Origin: JAZDEL01 sp043820655
GTDB lineage: Archaea > Iainarchaeota > Iainarchaeia > Iainarchaeales > JAZDEL01
Assembly (NCBI GenBank): GCA_043820655.1
Contig: JBDRDO010000016.1
Location: 1-11,452 of the forward strand
Length of the DNA: 11,452 nucleotides
Direction of reading: 5' to 3'
Shown here: piece by piece, positions 10,829-11,452 of the stretch
How positions within the stretch are numbered: the first letter of the stretch is position 1
How the letters are laid out: each line of letters starts with the position of its first letter
The notes under the pieces: generated by a model
Seen by the model: the letters and a program-made list of their open reading frames with translations, nothing else
Told to the model about the DNA's origin: nothing
Databases searched by the model: none
Position numbers and translations under genes: made by a program

Positions 10829-11452
10829 ATGCTTTATCTGATAGGAATAGGCCTTAAGCCCGCGCACCTTTCGCGCGAGGCGCTTGATGCGCTGAAAACG
10901 TGCGACAACATTTTCGTTGAGTCCTACACATCCTCATACAGCGAAGGCGCTGTCCGCGAGCTTGAACAGGAAATAGGGAAAAAAGTTATGGAACTTGACC
11001 GCGGGCAGGTTGAGGGCGCGAATTCGGGGAACATAATCGCCTCCGCGAAAAAGAACAATATTGCACTCTGCGTTTTCGGCAATATATTCAGCGCAACAAC
11101 GCACATTCAATTGATGATTGACGCAAAGAACGCGGGCGTTAAGTGCGCCGCACTTCCGGGCATTTCAATATTCTCATTCCTCGGGAAGACAGGGCTTGAT
11201 GAATACAGGTTCGGAAGGACAGCAACAATTGTGAAACCTGAAAAGGGCTACGCCCCTGATTCATTCTTTGCAATGATTGAAAAAAACCGCTCGGCTGGTT
11301 TGCACACCTTGTGCCTGCTTGACATAAAAACCGCGCGCGAGAAAAGAAAAATTGCGCATGATTTCCTCGCAATTCCGGAGGCAATTTCAATCCTTGAAAA
11401 AATCGCAGAGGGCAAAAACAAAACCGCGGAATTCAGAAATTGGGTTTTTGCA
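10829..11452 (+). CDS. dphB: Diphthine synthase (DphB), 3' end outside window
   Basis: The visible 208 codons encode most of a tetrapyrrole-methylase-fold enzyme that uses SAM to methylate the modified histidine of elongation factor 2 in diphthamide synthesis. Support: the N-terminal MLYLIGIGLKPAHLSREALD, CDNIFVESYTSSYSE (family FAEFYTS), a SATTHIQL segment, SIFSFLGKTGLDEYRFGRTA (family SIYSAVGITGL..YKFGKSAT) and GLHTLCLLDIK. Two cofactor-pocket elements deviate. The family FLTPGDPLVATTH reads CVFGNIFSATTH (residues 81-92), so GDP has become GNI, and the HAPSI loop is replaced by LPGISI. The start has GGTGA five bases upstream. The family is usually about 250-270 residues, so roughly a fifth is missing at the right edge. 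It shares a divergent promoter with the protease. Confidence 0.9.
   Translation, partial: MLYLIGIGLKPAHLSREALDALKTCDNIFVESYTSSYSEGAVRELEQEIGKKVMELDRGQVEGANSGNIIASAKKNNIALCVFGNIFSATTHIQLMIDAKNAGVKCAALPGISIFSFLGKTGLDEYRFGRTATIVKPEKGYAPDSFFAMIEKNRSAGLHTLCLLDIKTAREKRKIAHDFLAIPEAISILEKIAEGKNKTAEFRNWVFA

Noticed and set aside
1..11452. CRISPR array, insertion sequence, tRNA or rRNA genes
   Set aside because: I looked for regularly spaced repeats, transposase motifs, terminal inverted repeats and cloverleaf or rRNA core sequences on both strands and saw none.

Overview
The window is archaeal chromosome, gene-dense and without viral, transposon or CRISPR signs. The archaeal assignment rests on a diphthine synthase (DphB), an archaeal-type Trm5, a DUF63 membrane protein, a single-domain KaiC-like ATPase, and TATA boxes about 25 bases upstream of start codons. 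Several genes appear leaderless, while most genes inside operons have GGAGG- or GGTGA-type ribosome binding sites. Small intergenic gaps, a bacterial-type zinc adenylate kinase and a kleisin ScpA would fit a DPANN-like lineage such as Diapherotrites or Micrarchaeota, but that placement is a guess. No stretch over 300 bases lacks a gene; the longest gap, 1265-1487, holds a promoter, a terminator and a possible 23-codon ORF.

Left (1-1487, minus strand). A nucleotidyltransferase with an N-terminal DUF2080-like module runs off the left edge. Next comes a two-gene unit: a zinc-dependent phospholipase C-like protein and a 42-residue single-span membrane protein that overlaps it by ATGA. This unit is visibly AT-richer than the rest.

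Centre-left (1488-3109). scpA (minus) and a KaiC-like ATPase (plus) diverge from a 77-base promoter region.

Centre (3122-8320, minus). Six genes run in the order trm5, SAM-dependent methyltransferase, adk, PfkB-family kinase, ahcY, csaA. They read as a methylation and by-product recycling cluster. Two methyltransferases make S-adenosylhomocysteine; AhcY splits it to homocysteine and adenosine; the PfkB kinase may phosphorylate adenosine to AMP; Adk converts AMP to ADP. Internal TATA boxes precede adk and ahcY, so the cluster is probably more than one transcript.

Right (8387-11452). A DUF63 membrane protein diverges from trm5 over a shared TATA element and ends tail-to-tail on an SdpI-like membrane protein, their stops sharing one CTAG. 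Then comes a secreted metzincin protease with Asp as the third zinc ligand, its own terminator, and, divergently, the start of dphB, which runs off the right edge.

Main points of interest: a Pro in place of the conserved Asn in the Trm5 NLP motif; a GNI in place of GDP in the DphB cofactor loop; the unannotated 42-residue membrane protein; the adenosine-recycling gene order; and a 21-base motif shared by two divergent promoter regions. No complete, clearly novel multi-gene system is evident.
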